A program made the translations under genes and the position numbers. Below are positions 36,601 through 46,040 of a DNA stretch of 64,000 bases, one piece after another. How positions within the stretch are numbered: position 1 is the first letter of the stretch; each line of letters begins with the position of its first letter. The notes below the pieces were generated by a model, which did no database searches, had not been told where the DNA came from, and saw nothing but the letters and a program-made list of their open reading frames with translations. Source of the stretch: Hydrococcus rivularis NIES-593 (lineage in GTDB: Bacteria > Cyanobacteriota > Cyanobacteriia > Cyanobacteriales > Microcystaceae); assembly GCF_001904635.1 (NCBI RefSeq), contig NZ_MRCB01000020.1, forward strand, positions 1-64,000, written 5' to 3'.

Positions 36601-37940
36601 ATATGTCTAAATACGACTCCCATTTAAAATGTTCGTTCTGCGGAAAATCCCAAGAACAGGTGCGCAAACTCATTGCCGGACCGGGAGTCTACATCTGCGA
36701 CGAATGCGTTGAGTTATGTAACGAAATTTTAGACGAGGAACTGATGGACGCTTCCAACTCGGTTTCCTCGTCCGTGTCTCGGTCGGAGGAAAATCATGCC
36801 AAGCGACGCGCCAATCGAGAGCGCCTCAGCTTCGATCGCATTCCCAAACCGAGAGAAATCAAAAAATACCTAGACGAATACGTCATCGGGCAAGACGACG
36901 CCAAAAAAATTCTCTCGGTCGCCGTTTACAATCATTACAAGCGTCTCAGCGTCTCTCAAGCCAGAAAAAGCGGCATTATAGACGACCCCGTAGAGCTACA
37001 AAAATCGAATATTCTGCTCATCGGACCGACAGGTTCGGGCAAAACTTTACTCGCGCAAACGCTGGCGAAAATTCTCGACGTTCCCTTTGCGGTTGCAGAT
37101 GCCACTACCCTCACCGAAGCGGGATACGTGGGAGAAGATGTAGAAAATATTCTACTGCGTCTGCTACAGGTAGCAGATTTAGATGTAGAAGAAGCGCAAC
37201 GGGGAATTATCTACATCGACGAAATCGATAAAATTGCCCGCAAAAGCGAAAATCCCTCAATCACTCGCGACGTATCTGGAGAAGGCGTACAGCAAGCACT
37301 CCTAAAAATGCTGGAGGGAACGGTTGCTAACGTGCCGCCCCAGGGAGGACGGAAACATCCCTATCAAGACTGCATCCAAATCGATACTAGCAATATTCTC
37401 TTCATCTGCGGCGGTGCTTTTGTCGGACTCGACAAAATGGTCGAACAGCGACTGGGCAAAAAGTCGATGGGCTTCGTGCGTCCGGGAGAAGGGACTTCTA
37501 AAGAGAAAAGAACGGCGGATTTACTCAAACAACTCGAACCGGACGACCTAGTTAAGTATGGCATGATCCCCGAATTTGTCGGTCGCATTCCAGTCATGGC
37601 ATCTCTCGATCCCCTCGATGAAGAAACCTTGGTCGCCATTTTGACTCAACCTCGCAACGCCCTCGTCAAGCAGTATCAAAAACTCTTGAAGATGGACAAC
37701 GTGCAACTAGAGTTTAGACATGATGCAGTGAGGGCGATCGCGCAGGAAGCTTATCGTCGCAAAACTGGCGCTAGAGCTTTGCGGGGAATCGTCGAAGAAC
37801 TAATGCTGGACGTAATGTACGAACTGCCATCCCGCAAGGATGTCCAACGCTGTTTGATTACGCGGGAGATGGTGGAGAAGCGCTCTACCGCAGAGCTGCT
37901 GATGCATCCTTCTTCCCTGCCAACGCCGGAATCGGCTTAA
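36597..37940 (+). CDS. clpX: Clp protease ATP-binding subunit ClpX
   Basis: 447 aa AAA+ unfoldase that feeds ClpP. The N-terminal zinc finger is [17 protein letters not shown] with CDECVELC. Walker A is [12 protein letters not shown], Walker [10 protein letters not shown], and the tripeptide IGF-loop region and sensor motifs ([13 protein letters not shown]) are present. The start codon overlaps the clpP stop; two adjacent ATGs (36597 and 36603) could be used. The 3' end overlaps the convergent metK-like gene by four bases. Confidence 0.97.
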   Translation: MNMSKYDSHLKCSFCGKSQEQVRKLIAGPGVYICDECVELCNEILDEELMDASNSVSSSVSRSEENHAKRRANRERLSFDRIPKPREIKKYLDEYVIGQDDAKKILSVAVYNHYKRLSVSQARKSGIIDDPVELQKSNILLIGPTGSGKTLLAQTLAKILDVPFAVADATTLTEAGYVGEDVENILLRLLQVADLDVEEAQRGIIYIDEIDKIARKSENPSITRDVSGEGVQQALLKMLEGTVANVPPQGGRKHPYQDCIQIDTSNILFICGGAFVGLDKMVEQRLGKKSMGFVRPGEGTSKEKRTADLLKQLEPDDLVKYGMIPEFVGRIPVMASLDPLDEETLVAILTQPRNALVKQYQKLLKMDNVQLEFRHDAVRAIAQEAYRRKTGARALRGIVEELMLDVMYELPSRKDVQRCLITREMVEKRSTAELLMHPSSLPTPESA

Positions 37941-39121
37941 AAAACAGTCGCCTTATCCGTTTTCTCCCAGGGCAGTTCGATATCCGTCCTGCCTACATGA
38001 CCGTAGGCTGCTAATTTTCTATAGAACGTGCCTTTATGGAGCGAGGGCAAGTATCTCAAATCGAACTGCTTAATGATTCCTGCCAAACGGAAATCAAAAT
38101 GCTTCTCAAGCAGGATTGCGATTTCTTCCTCGGAAACTTTTCCGGTGCCAAACGTTTCCACCTGAATGCTGACAGGTCTTGCAAGTCCGATAGAATAACT
38201 AAGCTGTACTTCACATTCATCGGCCAGTCCTGCTGCTACCACATTTTTCGCAGCATAACGAGCGGCATAGGCTCCCACTCGATCGATTCTAACTGGGTCT
38301 TTGCCGCTCAAAGCCGAACCGCTATGCTGTGCGTACTCGCCATAGGTATCGATCGCGTTTTTTCTTCCCGTTAGCCCGGAATGAACGGCAGGTCCTCCTT
38401 TTACAAACGGTCCATCTGGGTTGACAAATATTCTAGTTTGTGCATCTGGTCTAATATCTTCATCTTCAAAGATGGGTTTGATGACCGTCTCGCGAATATC
38501 GTCCTGGAGTTGCTCGAAATCGGGTTTTGATTTTTTGGTTTGGCTGGCAATGACTGTAATGCTGTGAATTCTATAAGGTCTGCGATTTCTATATTCCACG
38601 CCAACTTGGGTTTTGCCGTCAGGGGTCAGATAGGAGAGTAGATTTTGCTTTCTCACCTCGCTGAGTTGTCTTGCCAGTTTGTGTGCCAGCCAAATCGGCA
38701 ACGGCATCAACACGGGAGTTTGATTGCAAGCAAAACCAAATACCGTCGCTTGGTTTTTGACAGGAATTCGCTCTATTTCTTCGTCAGAGAGATTTTTTTC
38801 GTCAAAAAATCGGTCTTGCTCTCGCTTTAATTCGGTAAGGCTGGTTAGAATGCTACAGGTTTTAGCATTAAAATCCTTTTGCGCGTAGCCAACCTGGTCG
38901 ATAACTTGTCTGGCAACGTTGGGAAAATCTACATTGGCATTGGGTTCAAATCTAGCGGCTATGAAAACAATGCCCGTTGCTACAGCACATTCTGTAACGA
39001 TCCTGGCATAGGGATCTTGCTGGAGAAAACGATCGACGATAGCATCGCTAATCTGGTCGCAAAGTTTATCGGGATGTCCTTCGGTGACGGACTCAGATGT
39101 GAACATAAAGTCTTTTTTCAT
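37937..39121 (-). CDS. Divergent methionine adenosyltransferase (MetK-like)
   Basis: 394 aa. Overall MetK fold: [22 protein letters not shown] at the N-terminus (H16, D18), [22 protein letters not shown] and GSALSGKDP. The loop normally reading GAGDQG is PVKNQA (N123 at the position of the essential Asp), and the Asp preceding GLTGRK (usual MGDxGLTGRK) is His ([10 protein letters not shown]). These two Asp residues contact methionine in E. coli MetK, so activity or substrate may be altered; this is inference. It clearly differs from the ~415-aa housekeeping MetK of cyanobacteria. It is convergent on clpX and lies just downstream of a P-type ATPase gene on the same strand. Confidence 0.8.
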   Translation of the reverse strand: MKKDFMFTSESVTEGHPDKLCDQISDAIVDRFLQQDPYARIVTECAVATGIVFIAARFEPNANVDFPNVARQVIDQVGYAQKDFNAKTCSILTSLTELKREQDRFFDEKNLSDEEIERIPVKNQATVFGFACNQTPVLMPLPIWLAHKLARQLSEVRKQNLLSYLTPDGKTQVGVEYRNRRPYRIHSITVIASQTKKSKPDFEQLQDDIRETVIKPIFEDEDIRPDAQTRIFVNPDGPFVKGGPAVHSGLTGRKNAIDTYGEYAQHSGSALSGKDPVRIDRVGAYAARYAAKNVVAAGLADECEVQLSYSIGLARPVSIQVETFGTGKVSEEEIAILLEKHFDFRLAGIIKQFDLRYLPSLHKGTFYRKLAAYGHVGRTDIELPWEKTDKATVF

Positions 39122-39155
39122 CGTTTTTCACCTCAATCGACGTAAGTTTGGATCG

Positions 39156-42100
39156 CTATTCAATCTCCTGCCCATTATCTTTATCGCTTGCTATATTGCG
39201 ATCGCGCTTCGTGCTTTCATTGACTAGCAGGGGCAACACGGCACTACCGCTAATGACAGCACCATCGACAAGATCGATGGGCGTAATTTTCAAAAGGCTC
39301 CTGAGTGGGGGAATCGCGATCGCGAGGAGCTGTATGGCAAAAGAGCCTGCTATGGCAGCATTTAAGTAGGGATTATTTGGCAATTTTTCTCGACTAAAAA
39401 TACTGTGTTCTTGGGAGCGGCAGCTAATAGTATGCAGCAGTTGCCCCGCCGTCAGGCTCATAAATGCCATCGTACTTGCCTGCGGACCGATCCCATATCT
39501 GAGGATGCCATACCCATAAGCCGATAAAGTCCCTACCGTCAGCGTTGCCGACTCAAAGGCAATTCTCCCGAAGTCGGATTCCTTGATAATCGGTTCGTCA
39601 GGGCTGCGGGGCGGCTGACTTAAAATATCTGGCTCTGGCGGTTCTAGGGCAAGGGCAAGACCGGGGAAGATGTCACTAACTAAATTGAGCCAGAGGAGTT
39701 GGATCGCATTCAAAGGTTCGCCTAGACCGACTGCGGTTGCAGTCGTCATCACCATGATTTCGCTCAAGTTTGTCGCTAGCAGAAAATGCACCGCTTTTCT
39801 GATGTTGTTATAGATCGTCCGTCCTCGACTGATGGCAATAATCATCGTTTCGAGCCTGTCATCTTCTAGGATAATGTCTGCCACCTCTCGCGCAGCGTCG
39901 GTACCGCCTTTACCCATTGCCACGCCGACTTGAGCGGCTTTGAGCGCGGGTGCGTCGTTAATGCCATCTCCGGTCATAGCAACCACTTTTCCGGCTGCCT
40001 GCAAAGCTTGGACGATTTGCAATTTATTACTCGGACTGATGCGGGCAAAAACATCGACTTTATCGGCAAGTGCTCTCAGTGCCTCTGGAGTGAGATTGTT
40101 GAGGTTAGTTGAATCGAGGATTTCTAGTTGCTCTCTTCTAGTTAACCCTAACTCCTTTGCGATCGCGTAGGCGGTTGGGCTTTGATCCCCGGTAATCATT
40201 ACCGGATCGATGCCCGCTTTATGGAAATCATCGATTAATTCTTTAACTCCCTTTCTCACGGGATCTGCCATACCGACAAGACCCAGCCATGTCAAGTCTG
40301 ATTCGTAGTTATTCCCATTCCCATTATCGACCTCATCGATCTGGCGATAAGCGACCCCAAGCACCCTCAGCGCTTTTCCTGCCATGCGATCGTTTTCGAG
40401 TTCGATCGCCTGCCTGTCTTCTTCTTCTAAGGGTACTGCACGACCGTTTTTCAGCCAATAGTTGCAGATCCGTACCACCTCTGCCGGACTGCCTTTGAGT
40501 GCGACCAACTTATGATTATCGCGATCGCTATGAACCGTACTCATAATATTGCGATTTTCCGATCGCGGGTTGGTTTGCAGCAACGGATACTTTTGCCGAA
40601 GTTCGATAACGTTCGTCCCGGCACTAATCGCCATATAAATCAGGGCATTCTCGGTTGCCGAACCCTTGACCGCATACTCGCCATCTTGCTGTTGGCTGAC
40701 TTCGCTTTCGTTGCACAGAACCGATACGTGAATCAGCTTGAGCAGTTCCTCGCAGGCATAGGGATTAATCTTCTCCTCGCCTGCGATAAATTCGCCATCA
40801 GACACCTTAATGTAGTGGCTGTCTGTGTGTATCTCGACCACTGACATTCGGTTTTCGGTGATGGTTCCGGTTTTATCCATGCAGATAGTCTGTACCGAAC
40901 CCAACGCTTCTACCGCGCTGAGACTGCGGACGAGGACGTTATGCTTCCTCATATCTTGGATGCCCAGGGCAAGGGTTGTCGTGGCGATAGTGGGCAATCC
41001 TTCGGGAACCGCAGCAACCGCCAGGGAAATAGACGATTGGAGCATTTGCACCAAACCGTATCCCCGCAGCACGCCAATGCCAAAGACACCGCCACAAATG
41101 ACCATCCCAATCGCGACAAGCTGAGATCCAACCTCGTCTAGTTGTCTCGACAAAGGGGTTTCCATCGCATTTGCCTCGCCAACCATTTGTTGGATTTTGC
41201 CCATTTCCGTCGATTTCCCCGTCGCCACTACCACAGCGATCCCTTGACCGCCAGTGACCAACGTTCCTTTATAAACCATGTTGGTGCGATCGGCTAGGGA
41301 AACATAAACATCTTCATCTGTCAGGGATGCCGTTGTTTTAGTAACGGGGATGCTCTCGCCAGTAAGGGCGGACTCATCGACGCTCAAGTTCTCTGCCTCG
41401 ATTAATCGCCCATCTGCTGCGACATAATTGCCGCTTTTTAGAACTAAAATATCTCCTAAAACAACCTCTTGTGTGGGGATTTCTATCTGCTTGCCGTCTC
41501 TAATCACCCAAGTCGAGGTTTGCCCGCGACTGGCGAGAGAATTAATAATTTTTTCTGACTGGCTTTCTGTTGTATAACCGATCGCGGCATTGAGACCAAT
41601 AACGCCCAATATTACTAGCGCATCGACCAGCCCACCAGTGAAAATGGAGACCCCAGCAGCCACTCCCAGTAAAGCAACGGGTAAGGATTTGAATTGGTCG
41701 ATTAAAATACTCAATTGGGATCGCGTTTCTGCTTCAGATAGGAGATTCGGACCATATTTATTCAGGTTTTCTGCTGCCAACTCGCTAGATAATCCTGCTG
41801 TTTTTGAAGTATTCAAGACATCCAGGACGGTATTGACTTCCATCAGATGCCAGTCTTTTGTGCTTTGCGCTTGGGCGTTGGCAACAGCATCATTTGGGGT
41901 TTTAGAGAAAGATTTTGTCCGAACTTTTTCGCCGTGCTTTTGGTAATCTAAAACAATTTCTTCGAGAAGAGAAGCAATGCGATCGCTACTATTATCTTCC
42001 TTAAAAATAACAAGAACATTACTGGTTAGAGGATTAGCTGAAACATACTTAATTTCTGGCTTACGTCCCAGTCTCTCTTCAAGATAGTTTTTGAGGGATT

Positions 42101-42206
42101 TTGAACGGTAAAGCTCTCGAATCTTATATCTGGCTCTCCCTTTAGTCCTATGAATAGCTTTAATCACAGAATTTTCTGCCCCTGAGAAAAGATGTCCGAT
42201 AGTCAA
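39156..42206 (-). CDS. P2-type cation-transporting ATPase with HMA-like N-terminus
   Basis: 1016 aa. Residues 1-105 are an atypical N-terminal domain (KGRARYKIRELYR, ending VLVIFKEDN), reminiscent of an HMA/HMA2 fold. Then come the cation-ATPase N domain, actuator motif ALTGES, phosphorylation site DKTGT (D444), the helix-4 PEGLP ion-site motif, hinge TGDGINDAP and the C-terminal six-helix cation-ATPase domain. The architecture is that of Ca2+/Mn2+-type P2 pumps. The 34-base gap to the metK-like gene suggests a transcript shared with it. Ion specificity is not determinable. Confidence 0.92.
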   Translation of the reverse strand: MTIGHLFSGAENSVIKAIHRTKGRARYKIRELYRSKSLKNYLEERLGRKPEIKYVSANPLTSNVLVIFKEDNSSDRIASLLEEIVLDYQKHGEKVRTKSFSKTPNDAVANAQAQSTKDWHLMEVNTVLDVLNTSKTAGLSSELAAENLNKYGPNLLSEAETRSQLSILIDQFKSLPVALLGVAAGVSIFTGGLVDALVILGVIGLNAAIGYTTESQSEKIINSLASRGQTSTWVIRDGKQIEIPTQEVVLGDILVLKSGNYVAADGRLIEAENLSVDESALTGESIPVTKTTASLTDEDVYVSLADRTNMVYKGTLVTGGQGIAVVVATGKSTEMGKIQQMVGEANAMETPLSRQLDEVGSQLVAIGMVICGGVFGIGVLRGYGLVQMLQSSISLAVAAVPEGLPTIATTTLALGIQDMRKHNVLVRSLSAVEALGSVQTICMDKTGTITENRMSVVEIHTDSHYIKVSDGEFIAGEEKINPYACEELLKLIHVSVLCNESEVSQQQDGEYAVKGSATENALIYMAISAGTNVIELRQKYPLLQTNPRSENRNIMSTVHSDRDNHKLVALKGSPAEVVRICNYWLKNGRAVPLEEEDRQAIELENDRMAGKALRVLGVAYRQIDEVDNGNGNNYESDLTWLGLVGMADPVRKGVKELIDDFHKAGIDPVMITGDQSPTAYAIAKELGLTRREQLEILDSTNLNNLTPEALRALADKVDVFARISPSNKLQIVQALQAAGKVVAMTGDGINDAPALKAAQVGVAMGKGGTDAAREVADIILEDDRLETMIIAISRGRTIYNNIRKAVHFLLATNLSEIMVMTTATAVGLGEPLNAIQLLWLNLVSDIFPGLALALEPPEPDILSQPPRSPDEPIIKESDFGRIAFESATLTVGTLSAYGYGILRYGIGPQASTMAFMSLTAGQLLHTISCRSQEHSIFSREKLPNNPYLNAAIAGSFAIQLLAIAIPPLRSLLKITPIDLVDGAVISGSAVLPLLVNESTKRDRNIASDKDNGQEIE

Positions 42207-42268
42207 TTAAAATACGCCCCGTTCCGACACAAATTTAGACATTTAAATTTGTATTGGAATAGAATGCG

Positions 42269-42787
42269 TCACAAACTCGATTCGCTACTATCATTGAGTT
42301 TGGCAAAGGAATCGAACGCATACCAAGCCAACGTATACCAGGGAATTTCGTCAAGTTGCAATCCCTTAATGAGTAATTGTCGGATGGCAAGCGAACCCAA
42401 TCCCAACGGTACTATCAAACGCCAATCTACCAAACCATTAGTCAATCGTCTCATTTCTAAATTTGCTTCAGAGAGTGCATGCATTAATTCTCCACCGATA
42501 TCGAATTGTTCGCTTGGAACATAACTTTGAGAGTTAGATTGCACCTGTTTTTGAGCAATTAATTCGCTATTGACTTCTGCTGCTAAATTTTCAATCGTCT
42601 CTGTTGTTTCTGCCAAAGCTTCTTTGCACCTTTCAGCCAGGGTAATTCCTCCTTTAATAGCCGATTGGACTCCAGGCTGTTTTACAGCCGATGCAACAGT
42701 AAGAATGACAGGCGCAACGAATAGTGCGGTCATCCCATCGATAATTTCGGGAACTTTTAATTCTTCCCAGTCAAACGTAGATGCCAT
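42269..42787 (-). CDS. DUF5132-type membrane protein
   Basis: 172 aa. The N-terminal half has one membrane segment (about 20-38) and the continuing helix VKQPGVQSAIKGGITLAERCKE, matching DUF5132 proteins. The C-terminal half has a second hydrophobic stretch (VDWRLIVPLGLGSLAIRQLL) and PWYTLAWYAFDSFAKLN. Proteins of this kind often occur beside P-type ATPases with HMA2 domains, as here (62 bases upstream of the ATPase gene, same strand). The role is unknown; an accessory to metal transport or a membrane compartment is a guess. Confidence 0.75.
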   Translation of the reverse strand: MASTFDWEELKVPEIIDGMTALFVAPVILTVASAVKQPGVQSAIKGGITLAERCKEALAETTETIENLAAEVNSELIAQKQVQSNSQSYVPSEQFDIGGELMHALSEANLEMRRLTNGLVDWRLIVPLGLGSLAIRQLLIKGLQLDEIPWYTLAWYAFDSFAKLNDSSESSL

Positions 42788-43213
42788 TGAAAAATCTCCT
42801 GTGCAAGCAGACGACCATATAAAAGCATAATTAGATTGGATATTAGCTTAGATCGCTCTTAAGTCGTAGATACAAATTTATTTATAGCAATGAAAGGAAG
42901 ATTTTGTGGAGACTGGTTAATTTTCTAGTTTGGCGATCGCGCGCGCTCTAGAAACAAGAACTATTAAGATAGTTTTAAGAAAAATTTGCCGCTCAAACTT
43001 AACCTTGAATTAACCTCATTGGTTTGCCGACTAATCTAAGATCGACTGAGATAACTTCTCGAAATGTCTGAGTAAGAATTTTTTAATTTTTTACTTTCTA
43101 GAAAAGTAAGCATTAATAAACTCCAGTATAAAAATCATTAATTTAACTGCATACAGATAAGGTGTTTGATAGAGAAAGTAGATAGATCGAATTTAGGCTA
43201 AGGAAAACCGATA
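42788..43213. other. Divergent promoter region between DUF5132 and EcsC-like genes
   Basis: 426 bases without coding potential, AT-rich, with one HIP1-containing stretch (GGCGATCGCGCGCGC) near 42934. It probably holds promoters for the ATPase-side transcript (minus) and the EcsC-like gene (plus). No convincing operator or repeat is seen. Confidence 0.45.
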
Positions 43214-43879
43214 ATGCACGTTACAAATTTGGAGCAATCATTTGAAAATATTGTTGATTGGATCTTTGCTGTCGATTCTCAAGAATCAACAAATTATGTA
43301 GAAAAAATTCGTTCGACGCATCTTTCACTAAGTCAGCGAGATCTTGCTCAAAATATCGTTGACGAACAATCGATTACTAATGGATTATTCGGAGCTTTAA
43401 CCGGATTGGGAAGCGCAATTAGCCTACCTATAATGATTCCGATCGATATCATTAAAGCCTGGAAAATCCAGAGTTTTATGATTCGCTCTATTGCCCAGGT
43501 TTACGGCTATACTCCACAAAATACCGATCTCAAAACTGCCATCTTACTGTTAGTTTCTAGTGGCTCGATCGAGGAGTTGAAACAATTTCTCAGGCAGGAG
43601 GCTGCAATTGTAGTTAGCGAACACACCCTTAGTGCTTTTGACCCTCTGAAAAAAACAGCGATTCAAAGGGCGGTAAAAGAAGGCTCTAAATTTGCTACAA
43701 AAGCGCTGGCTGAAGCTTTGTCCCAGGTAATTGGGAAAAAGATCGCCAAAAAAGTGCTGCAAAAGTCTCTTGGCGTTATTGCTGCTCCGGCATTCGGAGC
43801 CGTAATTGGCGGCGGTCTTGACTGGATGACTACTCAAGCCGTAGGCAAGGTGGCAATCGACTATTTTGAAAATTTATAG
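43214..43879 (+). CDS. EcsC-like protein
   Basis: 221 aa. A hydrophobic segment LFGALTGLGSAISLPIMIPIDI (about 58-80), followed by QSFMIRSIAQVYGYTPQNTDLKTAILLL, fits the EcsC family, a poorly understood group named after a B. subtilis protein encoded with the Ecs ABC transporter. The C-terminal half is Lys/Ala-rich and helical (ALSQVIGKKIAKKVLQKSLG), with a glycine-rich end. It is divergent from the P-ATPase/DUF5132 genes; association with them is inference. Confidence 0.65.
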   Translation: MHVTNLEQSFENIVDWIFAVDSQESTNYVEKIRSTHLSLSQRDLAQNIVDEQSITNGLFGALTGLGSAISLPIMIPIDIIKAWKIQSFMIRSIAQVYGYTPQNTDLKTAILLLVSSGSIEELKQFLRQEAAIVVSEHTLSAFDPLKKTAIQRAVKEGSKFATKALAEALSQVIGKKIAKKVLQKSLGVIAAPAFGAVIGGGLDWMTTQAVGKVAIDYFENL

Positions 43880-43893
43880 TTAATTAACCTTAA

Positions 43894-43989
43894 CTAGCCT
43901 CCTTTTGCAAAAGCAAGCATTACCAGGATAGATAGTAAAATTCCGGGACTTAAGAGGAGCACTAGGGTCAATAGATCGTTAGCAGTCAT
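43894..43989 (-). CDS. Small single-helix membrane protein (31 aa)
   Basis: ATG start; MTANDLLTLVLLLSPGILLS followed by ILVMLAFAKGG. Nearly the whole peptide is one transmembrane helix with a polar N-terminus and a short basic/Gly C-terminus. This is the layout of the tiny subunits of cyanobacterial photosynthetic and NDH complexes, but I do not recognise it as any named one. No strong ribosome site is seen. Its stop converges on the EcsC-like gene's stop at 14 bases. It may be a real but unannotated protein. Confidence 0.5.
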   Translation of the reverse strand: MTANDLLTLVLLLSPGILLSILVMLAFAKGG

Positions 43990-44052
43990 AAGTCATTCGG
44001 GAGTGTAACTGGTAAATTCTAACGTTTAGTTGCGATCGCTAGTCGCCAAATC

Positions 44053-44859
44053 TTATGGCTCTACCTTGATTCTTTGCGTTACCATCGTCATGCCGTCGCT
44101 GCGCACCAAAATAGCGGAAAGCCAGCGATGGCCTGCTTGGTCGGGAGCTTTAGCTCGCTTAAAAAGTCCGCCAGCCGACAGCAATTCTAACTCGACTGCA
44201 CCTGGAGTAAGATAGCGCTTGCCATCGACTGGCTCGTCTATTGCCGTTCCTGCCAACAAGTCGTTTCCTAATGGTTCTTGTACGATCGCGTCAAATTCAA
44301 ATTCCTGTCCGACTTTTAAGGTTTCTGGCAAAACAATTGTGACTTTGAGGGGGGGAGTGCCAGAAGTCACTTCCGTTTTTTCTGTCAAGATTTCCTGACG
44401 AACGAGCTTTTGGTCGCGAAAATACTGACGAGATTGGATAGTTGACTGAAGTTGAATCGTTCTTCCTTTCTGCTCGCTAGTTCCCGTAACCGTGGTAAGC
44501 GTTTGTGCCATTAACCCTTCCTTGGTATTTTCCCAAGACTGGAGTTCTGTCTTGTATTGTACGTTGTTGAAGCGTTTCCAAAAGCGATCGAGGGATTGTT
44601 CTAGGGAGGTATAATTCAACCCATCCGAGTTCTTGAAATCAGGACTGTAAAATTCCATCACCTGTTTGAGATCTTTCTGATTGGCAGCAGCTTCTATCTG
44701 TGCCATCGACGTTTTCAACTCAGGTGGCGCAGTTTCCGGACTTTCTGCCCAACTAGCCATTGCGCTACCAATCGCCAAGCCAAGACCGAGCAGAAAAGAA
44801 ATCGACCAGCGAGACTGTTTGGAACAAAAGGGAAGACCGAACGTTCTACAATTGCGCAT
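44053..44859 (-). CDS. Exported NTF2-like (DUF4440-type) protein
   Basis: 268 aa. An N-terminal basic region and hydrophobic stretch (about 18-37, ending SAMASWAES) make a signal peptide. Residues ~45-165 look like an NTF2/SnoaL-type cone fold (MAQIEAAANQKDLKQVMEFYSPDFK and later FWKRFNNVQYKTELQSW). The C-terminal ~100 residues form a beta domain (KVTIVLPETLKVGQEFEFDAI). Role unknown; probably periplasmic. It is divergent from murG. Confidence 0.75.
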   Translation of the reverse strand: MRNCRTFGLPFCSKQSRWSISFLLGLGLAIGSAMASWAESPETAPPELKTSMAQIEAAANQKDLKQVMEFYSPDFKNSDGLNYTSLEQSLDRFWKRFNNVQYKTELQSWENTKEGLMAQTLTTVTGTSEQKGRTIQLQSTIQSRQYFRDQKLVRQEILTEKTEVTSGTPPLKVTIVLPETLKVGQEFEFDAIVQEPLGNDLLAGTAIDEPVDGKRYLTPGAVELELLSAGGLFKRAKAPDQAGHRWLSAILVRSDGMTMVTQRIKVEP

Positions 44860-44929
44860 CAGTGATAGGTTGAATAGTTGTTAGTAACTCTTATTCATTG
44901 TAAGTCTTAAACTTTCACCGACAACAGTT

Positions 44930-46000
44930 GTGACTCAAACACCAATGCGATTATTAATTGCAGCAAGCGGCACTGGCGGACATCTATTTCCTGCCCTAGC
45001 GGTGGCAGAACAACTTAAAGAGTACAAGATTGAGTGGTTGGGCGTTCCTAACCGTCTCGAAAAAACTCTAGTCCCCTCCGACTATACCCTACATACCATT
45101 CCCGTCGAAGGATTTCAAACCCGTTTGGGCATCAAGACGCTTCAAATAGGGCTGCGTCTCATCTCTTCCGTTGTGCGGGTACGACAGCTAATTAGAAAGC
45201 ACCAAATCGAGTTAATCTTTACAACGGGAGGCTATATCGCTGCTCCTGCCATATTAGCTGCTCGCTTGCAAGGAATCCCAGTCATTCTCCACGAATCCAA
45301 CTTTCTCCCCGGCAAAGTGACCCGTTGGTTCAGTCGTTGGTGCAGCACTGTCGCGCTTGGTTTTGAAGGATCGTCTCAATATCTTCCCGGTGCTCAAACT
45401 TGCTGGGTTAGTACGCCCGTCCGCTCTCAGTTTCTCGCGCCACAACCTTTGGATTTACCCATTCCTGACGATGTACCTTTAATCGTTGTCGTCGGTGGTT
45501 CTCAAGGAGCCATTGCAGTCAATCAAATGGTGCGTCAGTGCGCCCCAGTTTGGTTACAAGAGGGAGCCGTTATCGTCCATTTGACGGGAGACAAAGATCC
45601 AGAAGCAGAGATCTTCAAACATCCCCGCTATTTTTCTTTGCCTTTCTATCAAAATATGGCTGGGTTGTTACAGAGAGCTAATTTGGCAATTAGCCGCGCC
45701 GGTGCAGGAACGCTAACGGAATTAGCCGTTACAAAAACGCCTGCAATTTTAATTCCTTATCCCTACGCGGCAGAAGACCACCAAGCCTATAATGCTAAGG
45801 TATTTGCCGATGCAGGGGCGGCATTTATTTACCGTCAAGGGGAATTAACTGCCGAGCTTTTGGAAAAGCAGGTTTTAGACTTGTTAAAATCGCCTGAAAA
45901 ACTGCAACAAATGTCAGAAAAAATAGCAAATCTGACATTACTCGATAGTGCAGAACGGCTAGCTAATTTGGTGCGTCAAACAGTTGGAGAAAAGCGATAA
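44930..46000 (+). CDS. murG: UDP-N-acetylglucosamine--N-acetylmuramyl transferase MurG
   Basis: 356 aa. Membrane-associated GT28 glycosyltransferase that makes lipid II from lipid I in peptidoglycan synthesis. The N-terminal LLIAASGTGGHLFPALAVAE is the classical G-loop, GGYIAAPAILAARL and the HESNFLPGKVTRW segment contact the acceptor, and the C-terminal ISRAGAGTLTELAV with PYPYAAEDHQAYNA forms the UDP-GlcNAc site. The start is GTG at 44930; an ATG five codons later (44945) is equally plausible. Confidence 0.96.
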   Translation: MTQTPMRLLIAASGTGGHLFPALAVAEQLKEYKIEWLGVPNRLEKTLVPSDYTLHTIPVEGFQTRLGIKTLQIGLRLISSVVRVRQLIRKHQIELIFTTGGYIAAPAILAARLQGIPVILHESNFLPGKVTRWFSRWCSTVALGFEGSSQYLPGAQTCWVSTPVRSQFLAPQPLDLPIPDDVPLIVVVGGSQGAIAVNQMVRQCAPVWLQEGAVIVHLTGDKDPEAEIFKHPRYFSLPFYQNMAGLLQRANLAISRAGAGTLTELAVTKTPAILIPYPYAAEDHQAYNAKVFADAGAAFIYRQGELTAELLEKQVLDLLKSPEKLQQMSEKIANLTLLDSAERLANLVRQTVGEKR

Positions 46001-46040
46001 TTCGGAGCCAAAAGATCGATCGATTAAAATTTTTCCCCAA

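Noticed and set aside
39156-42206. Calling the P-type ATPase a heavy-metal (P1B) pump because of its HMA-like N-terminus
   Set aside because: The helix-4 motif is PEGLP rather than CPC, and the C-terminal domain is of the P2 type.
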